Source: an uncultured Eggerthellaceae bacterium (GTDB lineage: Bacteria; Actinomycetota; Coriobacteriia; Coriobacteriales; Eggerthellaceae). From it: a stretch of 64,000 nt of DNA. Shown here piece after piece: positions 9,601-18,197 of this stretch. The translations under genes were made by a program, and so were the position numbers. Each line of letters begins with the position of its first letter. Position 1 is the stretch's first letter. The notes under the pieces are model-generated. The model worked only from the letters and a program-made list of their open reading frames with translations. It was not told the DNA's origin and made no database searches. The DNA lies in contig CAKUFS010000009.1 in assembly GCA_934648845.1 (NCBI GenBank), positions 14,310 through 78,309 on the forward strand, in the 5' to 3' direction.

Positions 9601-10024
9601 AATCAACCCAGCTCACAAGGTCAAACTGTCGCGCAACCTGCTACCCGGCCCGAGCACCCACCCCGTTCTTCCTACTACACCCTTCCCGCCATCTGTTCCT
9701 TCCCCCATGCCTTCGCCGCTCGGCACTTCCCCACGTCCATATCCCTTCCCCGCTCTTCCGAACGATTCCCCGCCAACACGCCCCACGAATCAGTCTCCTT
9801 TCCTGCCCCACCAAATCACTCTTCCGCCCCCTTACTCCGTTTCCTCCTTGCTCCATCCCCTTCCTCGTGCCCACCTGCCCGTTTGCACCAGCTTCGCAAC
9901 GCCCGCAGCACTCTTCCGCATGCCCGTCCCGAGCTTCCCCATGCCTGTCCGTTCTCTCCCATGCCCGCCCATCCTTTCTTACACCCGTCCCGCGCCTACG
10001 CGCTCCCCACTCTCCTTGCTTCTT

Positions 10025-10239
10025 GACCAGCTTGTCGTTTTTTCGCCCCGAAAACGTCCAAATCGACGATACGGGGCAGGTCGCAGGCGCGAAAAGGGCG
10101 TCCGAAGCCGTCGAGGCCAACGACATCCAGCAAAACCCCAGGTCGCAGAAATCGCCTGGAGGCAAGCGGAGCAACAAGCCCTCTCCGAACCGCCCCGTAC
10201 CGTTGATTTGGGCGTTTTGTCGCCGATTTTCCGACAACA
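10025..10239. repeat. Palindromic intergenic element type A, copy 1
   Basis: Nearly identical to 11973-12188 in the same orientation. Its outer edges are TTGTCG and CGACAA. Left and right arms of about 46 bp are imperfect inverted repeats that meet at ACGGGGC / GCCCCGT. The inner part carries a shared block (CGACATCCAGCAAAACCCCA). It contains no reading frame with a start site. Confidence 0.75.
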
Positions 10240-10664
10240 TGAAACCGAAAAGAGCGGAAACAACCCACAAACACTCGCTCAACCCCAAACCCCGCTTCTT
10301 TCTTTCGCCGGGCAGCGCGCTTGATGATTCGATCCTCGTCCGTATTCCAAGAATCATCCCGACTGATTTCTAGCGGCCGCACGAACGTTAATCCTGCCGC
10401 ACGCATGCAAAGAGCAGCCGCCCAATCGCGCAGCGTCTCAACGAAAAGACGATTCGGTCGCACACCCTAAGAACCCGACAGCTGCAGAAACAATCGATGC
10501 CCAACCTTTCCGCTCGTTGCGCCACGCCCAAAAAGGCAACCTCGCTTCGCAAACGGTTGGCGGCGCTGCCTCTCTCGCGGTCGCACACCCACAAGATCAA
10601 ACCTGGCAAGCAAGCGACGACCAGCAGCGTCTTTCGCGATTGCCGCAACCCGCAAAAATCGATC

Positions 10665-10726
10665 TTGATAGCTTTTTGTCAACTTTTTGATAGCGATATG
10701 GCCCGTTTTGATGGGATTTTGATAGC
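10665..10726. promoter_or_regulatory. Iterated TTGATAGC boxes upstream of the nuclease gene
   Basis: TTGATAGC occurs at 10665, 10687 and 10719, with related TTGATGGG at 10708 and TTGTCAAC at 10677; read on the minus strand these are CTATCAAAA-like iterations. They end 40 bp before the nuclease start codon, where an operator would be expected. Confidence 0.45.
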
Positions 10727-10765
10727 GGCGCATGTCATGATGCCGTCAAAAAAGTAAGGAGCGCC

Positions 10766-11737
10766 ATGATCCCACCAAGAATCTTTCTCTCCCACCAGAC
10801 TGCGAGCAAATACTGGTTGCGTCGCGACCTGAACGAAACAAAGAAAACGAGAGCAATACCCGCGCCGTCGGACATCCAAAGTGCCGCCGCCCTGAACGAT
10901 GCCCGCCGTTTGGTTTTGGGCCTCGATGAAAACGAGACGCTGCACGCCCTGGTGGCAAACGAAAGAAACAAGCATCACGTGGGAAATATCTCTTTTCATC
11001 ATCGCGACTTAACTTACCCCAAATGGTCGTTCAGACAAATCAACCGCGACACTTACGTCGCAAGCCCCGAACTTTGTTTCCTGGAGGCAGCGACTTACCT
11101 GCCCTTCGAGGCACTTGTACTGTACGGCATGGAGTTATGCGGCACATACGCAAGAATTGGCAACGAGGAGACCCGATACAAGCGCGAGCCACTTACGTCC
11201 AGGCAAAGAATTACCGCATATCTCGATAAGTCGAAAGGAATGACTGGCATAAAGTTAGCCAAGAAAGCTTGCCAATACGTGCTTGACGGCTCGGCATCAC
11301 CGCGGGAATCGATTCTTGCCATTACCATGACGCTTCCGCGACGCCTAGGCGGGTTCGGCATGCCCGCACCTCTGCTCAACCATGAAATACAAGTGAACCT
11401 GCCCAGCAAGGTTCGCTTCGGAGAAAAGCAGATTCTTCATGGCGACATCGTGTGGCGCGAGGCGAACCTTATCGTTGAATACGACGGCAGCCAACACGGG
11501 ATTGAGGACAACCACGTAAACGACAAGAAACGAGACCATCTTATGCTCGAAGCAGGATACGACGTAGTTCGATTCACCGATAAGTCCATCAGGAGCGGCA
11601 CAGAACTCGAACGACTGGCAAGAACCATAAACCGCAAAGCTGGATTGAACAGGCGCAAAGAGAATCTACGGTGCGATTTCGAGAAAAGTAAACTATTAAG
11701 CGAACTGCTTTTTCGTAGCGACCCGCCATGGCTCTAA
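10766..11737 (+). CDS. DUF559-like PD-(D/E)XK nuclease-domain protein
   Basis: A 323-residue cytoplasmic protein. The C-terminal third (about residues 215-295) reads as a Vsr/DUF559-type endonuclease fold: HGDIVWREANLIVEYDGSQH supplies the D...E.D acidic residues, followed by N..K.RD..L...GY.V.RFT. The N-terminal two thirds (TYVASPELCFLEAATYLPFE, LVLYGMELCGTYA) resemble AbiEi-type or uncharacterised regions often found ahead of DUF559 in Actinobacteria. The start is supported by AAGGAG six bases before ATG. The gene stands alone between two direct copies of the type A palindromic element, with iterated boxes in its promoter region. A role in DNA repair, defence or a toxin-antitoxin-like unit is possible but not shown by the sequence. 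Confidence 0.7.
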   Translation: MIPPRIFLSHQTASKYWLRRDLNETKKTRAIPAPSDIQSAAALNDARRLVLGLDENETLHALVANERNKHHVGNISFHHRDLTYPKWSFRQINRDTYVASPELCFLEAATYLPFEALVLYGMELCGTYARIGNEETRYKREPLTSRQRITAYLDKSKGMTGIKLAKKACQYVLDGSASPRESILAITMTLPRRLGGFGMPAPLLNHEIQVNLPSKVRFGEKQILHGDIVWREANLIVEYDGSQHGIEDNHVNDKKRDHLMLEAGYDVVRFTDKSIRSGTELERLARTINRKAGLNRRKENLRCDFEKSKLLSELLFRSDPPWL

Positions 11738-11972
11738 TTGTCTGCAAGCACCCCGAGCTCCTTTTTCCAAGCGCCTGAATGCTATCAGCTCGCCATGCAA
11801 GATGCTGCCCCGGCACAATTCGGCATGCAATCGAAAGAATACAGCTCGCACGCAGGCAGCATCCGACACGACCCCGAATACAAACAAAAGCGAAGCCCTG
11901 TCTGCCTGATCTGACTCTCCAAGACCATTGAACTCGGACGAAAGGCAGCTCAAATTATCCCCCTCCCCCTCC

Positions 11973-12188
11973 GACCAGCTTGTCGTTTTTTCGCCCCGAA
12001 AACGTCCAAATCGACGGTACGGGGCAGGTGGGGAGGTGCGGAAAGGGCGTCCGAAGCCGTTGAGGCCAACGACATCCAGCAAAACCCCAGTTCGCAGAAA
12101 TCGCCTGGAGGCAAGCGGAGCAGCAAGCCCTCTCCGAACCGCCCCGTACCGTCGATTTGGGCGTTTTGACCCTGATTTTCCGACAACA
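11973..12188. repeat. Palindromic intergenic element type A, copy 2
   Basis: Same orientation as the copy at 10025-10239; only scattered differences were seen by eye. The two copies bracket the nuclease gene as direct repeats. Confidence 0.75.
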
Positions 12189-12356
12189 CGGCGCGCACAA
12201 CCGAACGCAACAAGCAAAAACGCCTTGTTCGGAGAAATGGCGGCGTGCAACCGCTGCATACGAAACACGGGTTTTCGCGAGAGGAGGCTTACGCATCTCT
12301 TCCGCATGCAACCACGGCATGAGAATCACCGACAGCGACCGCGATAGCAAAAAACC

Positions 12357-12374
12357 TGTCCTATTTACAGGACA
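12357..12374. promoter_or_regulatory. Short dyad upstream of the macro-domain/HTH gene
   Basis: TGTCCT and AGGACA arms around ATTTAC, about 50 bp upstream of a TATACT box. Its position fits an operator, perhaps for the HTH-like C-terminus of the following protein. Confidence 0.3.
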
Positions 12375-12494
12375 TGCAAATCGGCAATCCCGTGCAACAA
12401 TGTGCCGAAACGCAAAATTCGGCGTATACTTTTACGAAAACATGCGCGGCAACCCACCCTCAAAAGCTCGATTGCCGCAGATAGGAGCCACAAA

Positions 12495-13820
12495 ATGCCG
12501 TTCACCATTGTCCGTCAAGACATAACCCGTATGAACGTCGATGCCATCGTCAACGCCGCGAACCCCCAGCTTGCAATGGGCGGCGGCGTGTGCGGCGCCA
12601 TCTTCGAAGCCGCAGGTCCTGCGCAACTGCAGGCCGCCTGCGACAAAGTAGCACCCATCGAAACGGGCGGCGCCGCAATCACGCCGGGATTCGCTTTGCC
12701 GGCACAGTTCGTCATCCACGCCGCGGGGCCCGTTTACTGCCAGCAAGACGCCGAAGAAAGCGAGCGGCTGTTGCGCAGCGCCTATACTGAATCGCTCGCG
12801 CTGGCAGCAAAAAACGACTGCACGAGCATTGCGTTTCCGCTCATTTCAAGCGGCATTTTCGGTTACCCGAAGGCCGACGCCTTACGCATCGCCACCTGCG
12901 CCATCAGGGATTTCCTGGAAACACACGACATGGACGTGTACCTGGCAATTTACGACCAGGCAGCGTTCGAGCTAAGCGAGCAGCTGCTGGGTGAGGTCGA
13001 AAGCTACATTGACCAGAACTACGTGGACGAACATTTCATTGACCGTCCCCAGCGAGCCGCACGCCTTTTGAGACCCTGGCGCCGCGGCGCGCAAGCGGCG
13101 GGCGCAGCAAGGGTCACAACCTCGGTATCGATAACCGATGAAGAACGGACGGCAAGCGAAGAAAAGGCAGAGGCAACCAACGTCGCAGCTGCAGATTCGG
13201 CCCACAAAGAAACCAGCGAAGCACCAGCCGCGGTATTCGGCGGCGCTGCCGGCGAAACAACTGCGGGCGCAATTGTGTCAAGGGACGCAAACGAAGCAGA
13301 AACCATCGAAGGAGAAGCAATCTCCGACGGTGCGCTAAGCGCGGCTTCTTTGTCTGATTTTGGGTTTTCCACTCTAGCTGACATACCCGTTACTTGCGAT
13401 GATGCATGTCATGATGAAGGCGTGATGCTTGATATAAACAGAGCGCCCTTGGGTCTTGACGCTGTTATCGAAAACCTGGACGAACCGTTCAACGCAACGC
13501 TTTTGCGCCTGATTGATGCCAAGGGCAAAACCGACGTCGAAGTCTACAAGCGCGCCAACATCAGCCGCAAGCTGTTCTCGAAAATCCGCACGGGCAAAGG
13601 TTACACGCCCGGCAAGCGAACGATCATTGCGCTGGCAATCGCGCTGGAGCTCACGCTGGAAGAAGCAAACGACCTGCTCGAACGCGCCGGCTACACACTT
13701 TCCCACAGCCAGTTGTTCGACGTCATCGTTGAGTTTTTCATCGTGCACGGCAAATACGACACCTTTGAGATAAACGAGGTGCTCTTCAAGTACGACCAGC
13801 CGCTTTTGGGCGCGAGCTAG
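12495..13820 (+). CDS. Macro-domain protein with C-terminal HTH-like region
   Basis: A 441-residue protein. Residues 1-165 form a macro domain, the fold that binds ADP-ribose or O-acetyl-ADP-ribose: TRMNVDAIVNAANPQL, GGGVCGAIFEAAG and ISSGIFGYPKADAL are the ligand-loop signatures. An acidic, Ala/Glu/Thr-rich linker (about 195-310) leads to a compact all-helical region (about 315-441; KRANISRKLFSKIRTGKGYT, then ALELTLEEANDLLERAGYTL) that looks like an XRE-type DNA-binding segment. The ATG at 12495 is preferred because AGGAG sits eight bases before it; the frame is open farther upstream without a site. A VWA gene follows in the same direction after 284 bp. It may be an ADP-ribosyl hydrolase or reader with a DNA-binding end; the substrate is unknown. 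Confidence 0.8.
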   Translation: MPFTIVRQDITRMNVDAIVNAANPQLAMGGGVCGAIFEAAGPAQLQAACDKVAPIETGGAAITPGFALPAQFVIHAAGPVYCQQDAEESERLLRSAYTESLALAAKNDCTSIAFPLISSGIFGYPKADALRIATCAIRDFLETHDMDVYLAIYDQAAFELSEQLLGEVESYIDQNYVDEHFIDRPQRAARLLRPWRRGAQAAGAARVTTSVSITDEERTASEEKAEATNVAAADSAHKETSEAPAAVFGGAAGETTAGAIVSRDANEAETIEGEAISDGALSAASLSDFGFSTLADIPVTCDDACHDEGVMLDINRAPLGLDAVIENLDEPFNATLLRLIDAKGKTDVEVYKRANISRKLFSKIRTGKGYTPGKRTIIALAIALELTLEEANDLLERAGYTLSHSQLFDVIVEFFIVHGKYDTFEINEVLFKYDQPLLGAS

Positions 13821-14104
13821 AATCGGAGAAACGGGCAGCGACCTTGCCAGCGATCCTGCCAGCAGCGCCGCGGCGGCGACCGGAAACGCTCGATGCCGGC
13901 GACCCCGCCCCCGCCAGCGTGCCCTTGCCCGCGACCCCGCCAGCAGCTCCGCGCCGCCGACCGAAAGCGTTCTATGCCAGCAGCCCCGCGCCGCCTTCTC
14001 CGATGTCGCTTTGAAAGCGACCTGCAAGGGGCTCTCCTTCTCCATACTGGGAACTGCATTAAGGAAAGCGATGCAGACGAACCCAAAGACCAAGGAGGCT
14101 TACC

Positions 14105-14782
14105 ATGAAGGCAAACGAAAAGACAAACGAGAAGACGAACCTGACCGAAGTTGCGTTCATTTTGGACAAAAGCGGCTCGATGAGCGGGTTGGAAAAAGAC
14201 ACCATCGGCGGCTTCAATTCCATGCTTGAACAGCAGAAAGAAGAGCGCGGCGAGTGTCGGATAACCACCGTGCTATTCGACCACAACTACGAGCTGCTGC
14301 ACGACCGCATTGACGTGCGCGCCGTGGCGCCCATCACCGAGCGGGAATATCGCGTGGGCGGCTCCACCGCGCTGCTTGACGCCATTGGACGCACCATCAA
14401 CAAGATTGCGGCGGCGCAGAAAAACACCGCGAAGGAGTACCGCGCCGACAAGGTCCTGTTCGTGATCATCACTGACGGCGAGGAAAACTCAAGCCGCGAA
14501 TTCTCCGCGCACAAGGTGAAGAAGATGATCGAGCAGCAGAAAAAGCGCTACGGCTGGGAGTTTATTTTCCTGGGCGCGAACATCGACGCCGTTGAAACCG
14601 CAGGTCATTTTGGCATCGGCGCTGATTGCGCCGTGGATTACGTGCCCGACGGCGAAGGCACCGAGCTCAACTTCCGCACTATGGGAAACGTCTTATGCGC
14701 CTTCCGCGAAGAAGGATGCCTTCCCGCGGATTGCTTCGACGAAATCAAGGACGACATGCGCAAGCGCGGCGGAAGGCGCTAG
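14105..14782 (+). CDS. VWA-domain protein (TerY-like)
   Basis: A 225-residue cytoplasmic protein that is nearly all one von Willebrand factor A domain. The metal-ion-dependent adhesion site is intact: DKSGSMSG (DxSxS) near residue 18, the conserved Thr in GGSTALLDAI, and the Asp in ITDGEE. No signal peptide or membrane segment is present. AAGGAGG lies seven bases before ATG. It follows the macro-domain gene in the same direction. TerY-like VWA proteins act as scaffolds in tellurite/stress and phosphorylation-linked systems, but no ter genes are in this window. The pairing suggests the two work in one process. The 284 bp between them are GC-rich with imperfect repeats (GCGACC, CCAGCAG) and no terminator. 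Confidence 0.8.
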   Translation: MKANEKTNEKTNLTEVAFILDKSGSMSGLEKDTIGGFNSMLEQQKEERGECRITTVLFDHNYELLHDRIDVRAVAPITEREYRVGGSTALLDAIGRTINKIAAAQKNTAKEYRADKVLFVIITDGEENSSREFSAHKVKKMIEQQKKRYGWEFIFLGANIDAVETAGHFGIGADCAVDYVPDGEGTELNFRTMGNVLCAFREEGCLPADCFDEIKDDMRKRGGRR

Positions 14783-14998
14783 GCGGCAGGACCAGAACAG
14801 CGAGCGACGCAAGATACAACAGCGGCAAACGCTACGGCATCAGACAGCGGGTGGATCCGGAAAGCAAGCGAAGGCAGAAGCAGACGCTGCAGCAGGGCGC
14901 GCCGGCGGGTGCGAGCTGCAGCTACATCCACAGCATCGCGAGCAGTGCCATCCGCACCCGCCATCCACAATGCCAACACCCCGCCGCCCCAAGGCGCT

Positions 14999-16435
14999 CT
15001 ATGCCAGCGAGTAGGCGTAGAGCGCCTTCGTCTGCCCCGCAATCGTTTGCGCAGGCCAGCTCACCGCCGAGCGTTCCGCCGAGAACGGGTCGTTCACCAC
15101 AACATCGCCCGCGTTATCCAGGCCAGCAAGCACGATAAAATGACCACCCGTGGTGAAATCGCCCGGACCCACATTGCAGATAACGACCTCGCCCGCAGAA
15201 AGCGCCGACGTGATGGAATCCGAGGAAACGGAAAGTTGACGACAGCTCAAGCCCAGCTCAGAAGCGCAATTCGTAAGGAACGCCGTGTCGGTACCGTTGA
15301 AGGAGTCCATATACCCTCCGCGTGCCGCCATAACGCCCAAGTCGTAGGGCGAGCGGTCGGATGCGCCCGTAAGCCCCTGGTACACCATTGCCAACGATGT
15401 GGGGCAGCATCCCGTAAGTGCAAACGTGGTGTTGCAGTAGAGAGTGTAGCCCCAGCGCTCGTCCCACTGATACAAGCGAGGAACGCGACCATCCCACCCC
15501 GACGAGCACGATCCCGCCTGGTCAGAGGGATAGCAATTGGGCCAATTTCGCACGAAAAGACGCGCCTGCGGTTCTGTCGCCGCTAGCTTCAGCAACTTGT
15601 ATTGCACCGAAGAGCCATCCACCGCGTAGCAATCGATATGGGAGACAATCCATGCGGCGTCCGCATCTGTTTCGGCGGCGGTCATCAACGCTTCGGCGTA
15701 ATCATCCTCAAGCCAGGAAAACACCTGGTCGCGGTATGCTTCGATGTCAACCTGTGATTCCTCGGCCACTGGCGTTGCGGAAGCCGCCGGGGCAGAAGCG
15801 GCAGACGAAGGCTCCGAACCTGAGCATCCGCGCACAACCAGCACAATCGCGACAACAAGAACCACAAGCACAGCGCCGATAATCCGCAGGTCAAAGCCAA
15901 AAAGCGTTGGCGCCGCCGATACAGAACGAGCAGAACGCGCGGGTTCCGAAGCGCGCGCCATCGTCCGAGTACCGGAACGCAAAGGCGCCGGCGCTGCCGG
16001 ACGGCCGGAGGTGCGAGCGGTACCGTGAGGCGCAGCCGAACGTGCAGGGCGCGCAGGTGGGCGCGCTGATGGGCGTTCAGCGCTGCGCGATGCCCCCGAC
16101 GCGGGTGCAGACGGGCGCGCCGAGGAGCGCGTGGAAGCCGCAGATGCAGACGGGCGCGGTGCCGGGCGCGTGCCCCGTTGCGCAGCAGGACGCGATATTT
16201 CCCCAGGTCGGCGATCCGTTTCCAAGCGGCGCGAAGCGGCTCCAGGTCGATGCTCCATTCCCGGACGAGGCGGAGTATCTTCTTGACGCCCGGCCCTCGA
16301 GCGCTGCCCCATATCCCCGCGACGCGCTGCGCCTTGCCGCTCGCCAGCCGAACGCTCCGAAGCAACACGCTTCCGAGGCGCCGCCCTTCGCTGCCCCTCA
16401 ACTTGACGCTTATTGTTGTTATCGCTGTTCATCAT
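14999..16435 (-). CDS. Membrane-anchored C39-like cysteine peptidase
   Basis: With the start at the MMNSDNNN methionine (16435) the protein has 478 residues. Residues 1-185 are cytoplasmic, Arg/Pro/Ala/Ser-rich and probably disordered. Residues about 192-214 form one membrane helix (IIGAVLVVLVVAIVLVV). The outside part ends in a Peptidase_C39_2-type domain, with the likely catalytic Cys in TGCCPTSLAMVYQGL (near residue 342), His in GGHFIVLAG (near 431) and Asp/Asn in VVVNDPF. An in-frame extension to 16684 exists, but it runs into a palindromic repeat and looks non-coding. No good ribosome site precedes 16435; a TATAGT six bases before the ATG would fit a leaderless mRNA. The target is unknown; wall-peptide cleavage is possible. 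Confidence 0.75.
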   Translation of the reverse strand: MMNSDNNNKRQVEGQRRAAPRKRVASERSAGERQGAARRGDMGQRSRAGRQEDTPPRPGMEHRPGAASRRLETDRRPGEISRPAAQRGTRPAPRPSASAASTRSSARPSAPASGASRSAERPSARPPARPARSAAPHGTARTSGRPAAPAPLRSGTRTMARASEPARSARSVSAAPTLFGFDLRIIGAVLVVLVVAIVLVVRGCSGSEPSSAASAPAASATPVAEESQVDIEAYRDQVFSWLEDDYAEALMTAAETDADAAWIVSHIDCYAVDGSSVQYKLLKLAATEPQARLFVRNWPNCYPSDQAGSCSSGWDGRVPRLYQWDERWGYTLYCNTTFALTGCCPTSLAMVYQGLTGASDRSPYDLGVMAARGGYMDSFNGTDTAFLTNCASELGLSCRQLSVSSDSITSALSAGEVVICNVGPGDFTTGGHFIVLAGLDNAGDVVVNDPFSAERSAVSWPAQTIAGQTKALYAYSLA

Positions 16436-17161
16436 GCGTTCACTATACGACACGGCAAGCAGCACCGCCGCTTGCAAACGCGAAAAAGCTGCATGTTGTT
16501 GAAAAAATGCCCCTGAATTCGAAGTTGGGATAGGTTGGAAGTAGGTCGGAAGCGCGAAACGAGTCATTTTCAGCAAACACGCCGATTGCGGAAAATTCGT
16601 ATTTCTAAATACCCAGCTCAAAGTTATTCTCAATTGAAGCATATTGCAGCATCGGACCAAAAATAAATTTTGACCTACTTCCAACCTACATCAACTTCGA
16701 ATTTCGGCCCCAAAATTCAACAACATGCCCCAGAAACGAAAAAGGGGCGAGAAGAAGGAAATAGGGAATCAGAAAGAGGCGATGCCGGGGGCAAGAGAGG
16801 AGCGAAAAACGCTGCAAGATAACAAGGGGCAAGCAAGGGGGCGGTATGGGAGCAGCATGAGACAAGCAAGGGAACGGCAGAATGCAATAATCGAAACAAG
16901 AAAACGGGAGCGAAAAAACAAAACCGCTGCGTTCGCAAACGACGCCTTGCCTGAACCCCCTTTCGAAGTCCAAGAAAAGCACCGCTCGCAAACACAGCGG
17001 CCCAACTCATAAAGAAAGCTAAAAACGTCCAGCTTGCAGGCATCGGAGCATGAACCCATACGCCTACGAAGCCAACACGCAAAAGCTAAAACCGCTCACG
17101 AGCAAAGCATCCACGAAAGAAACCGAACATCCGCAACGCTCGCGTTCGGCGCATTGCCCTC
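16436..17161. other. 726-bp gap with a palindromic element and a purine-rich strand
   Basis: It contains the type C element (16492-16727) and then a plus strand that is heavily purine-rich to about 16,990. Open frames in the latter part have biased composition and no start sites, so no gene is called. Confidence 0.55.
16492..16727. repeat. Palindromic intergenic element type C, copy 1
   Basis: Perfect 12-bp terminal inverted repeats, CATGTTGTTGAA and TTCAACAACATG. Further in, GGTTGGAAGTAGGTC pairs exactly with GACCTACTTCCAACC, so the single strand could fold into a long interrupted hairpin. The interior is AT-richer than the surroundings. Confidence 0.75.
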
Positions 17162-17524
17162 CTAGTGAGAGCACGCCTGGTCAAGCGACATTTCTACCGC
17201 TTTGCCGTCCATGAGTACCTTGATGGCGTCGCCAGCGATAGGCTGCGTCTGCTCCAGGTACACCTTCACGCCACCGTTCGTGAAACGCGTGAACGGCGGA
17301 ACGCCCATGCCCGCCGCGATGATGGCGTCAATGCCCAGGCTCAACGCGAAGTCGATAACGCCGCCGCAACCAACTTCATCGTGGTCAACGTTCGGCACAA
17401 CCTGAACATCGGTTACCTCGTTGCCCTCGATGGTGGCAACCGTAAAGAACGCACAATGTCCGAAGTGGCCGCTGCGCTGAGCGCTCAGGCCAAACGGAGT
17501 ATCGCAAGGTACTGCAACTTTCAT
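17162..17524 (-). CDS. NifX/NafY-type dinitrogenase iron-molybdenum cofactor family protein
   Basis: A 120-residue protein covering the single Nitro_FeMo-Co domain: MKVAVPCDTPFGLSAQRSGH, FGHCAFFTVATIEG, then HDEVGCGGVIDFALSLGIDA and AAGMGVPPFTRFTNGGVKVY. Family members bind iron-sulfur or FeMo-co precursors; in non-fixing anaerobes the small stand-alone members have unclear roles and often sit near Mrp-type ATPases or ferredoxins. Neither is a neighbour here. AAGGAGG six bases before ATG fixes the start. It is flanked on both sides by palindromic elements, so it is transcribed alone. Confidence 0.85.
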   Translation of the reverse strand: MKVAVPCDTPFGLSAQRSGHFGHCAFFTVATIEGNEVTDVQVVPNVDHDEVGCGGVIDFALSLGIDAIIAAGMGVPPFTRFTNGGVKVYLEQTQPIAGDAIKVLMDGKAVEMSLDQACSH

Positions 17525-18197
17525 GAAAACCTCCTTGGTTTAATTCCGAAATATTTTACGGGTTTATATTACTCCTGTCGCGCAAAAAGCGCAAAGGTGC
17601 GGCGTAGACGGAATTCCAGTAATCGCCAGTGGCATCGCGAAGGAGCGGTTGTTGCGAAAACGCCCCCGAATTCGGGCAAACGCACGATAATCGGTGGTCG
17701 CAAGGCGCAAATCGGGCCGTTTTCCGGCATACGGGACGCAACGAGAAAAACGCTCCGGCAAAACCCCAGGTCAGAGAATTGCGCGACTGAGGCACGCCTC
17801 CCCGCAGAATCGTCGGCCACCGATTATCGTCGATTTGCCTGAATTCGCCCCCTCTTTTCCAACAAGGGGGGCCGCCAATGCAGGAGGAAGAGCAATTCAT
17901 TCCGATTTGGATCAAGGACGTGCGTAGAGGGGCGAACACCGTACCCGCACCAATCCAGCAGCAGAGCAGCGGAAGACGCAAGGCCTCACGCAGTCGCCGC
18001 AAGCAAACAGCTACGAAGGCGAAGGGGGCGAACGCCACGCGCGCACCGCGCCGCTTCCCCACCGTGCCTGCACCGCCGCTTCCCCGCCGCTTCCCCACCG
18101 CACCCGCACCACCAGCTCCCCCGCCACCAACGCCCAACGAGCACCGCACAGCAAAAATCGCGTCTTCCCCTTCCCCCGCTTCGCCACATAGGATAAA
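17525..18197. other. 673-bp gap between divergent genes
   Basis: It carries the type B palindromic element (17648-17865), followed by a segment with short direct repeats around 18,045-18,115 (CCGCTTCCCCACCG). The open frame from 17878 is Pro/Arg/Ala-rich, overlaps the next gene's start and is not convincing. Confidence 0.5.
17648..17865. repeat. Palindromic intergenic element type B
   Basis: Edges GTTGTTGCGAAAACGC and CTCTTTTCCAACAA. Inner arms CACGATAATCGGTGG and CCACCGATTATCGTCG are inverted repeats, and GAATTCGGGCAAA is mirrored by TTTGCCTGAATTC. The interior block GCAAAACCCCAGGTC is shared with type A, and the arms are shared with the inner part of the type C copy at 34421-34707. Confidence 0.65.

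Larger units (their letters stand above)
8856..10765. other. 1.9-kb stretch without a supported gene
   Basis: It lies between the divergent starts of the giant surface protein and the nuclease gene. It holds a hairpin in the surface-protein leader, a pyrimidine-rich plus strand from about 9,280 to 10,020 with an imperfect 134-bp tandem repeat, one copy of the 215-bp palindromic element, and direct repeats just before the nuclease gene. Long open frames here are compositional (Pro/Ser/Arg-rich, overlapping in several frames) and lack credible start sites. Confidence 0.6.
11738..12494. other. 757-bp gap before the macro-domain gene
   Basis: It contains the second copy of the type A element (11973-12188), a short dyad at 12357-12374 and a TATACT box at 12425-12430 that may be the -10 of the macro-domain gene, with no good -35. 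No gene is supported. Confidence 0.55.

Noticed and set aside
9443..10373. Long plus-strand open frames (Pro/Ser/Arg-rich) and the opposing minus-strand frame in the same tract
   Set aside because: They overlap in several frames in a pyrimidine-rich tract and run into a palindromic repeat; no ribosome site or domain.
16436..16684. N-terminal extension of the C39-like peptidase
   Set aside because: It lies in a palindromic element and gives Cys/Phe-rich sequence unlike a protein start; the MMNSDNNN start fits better.
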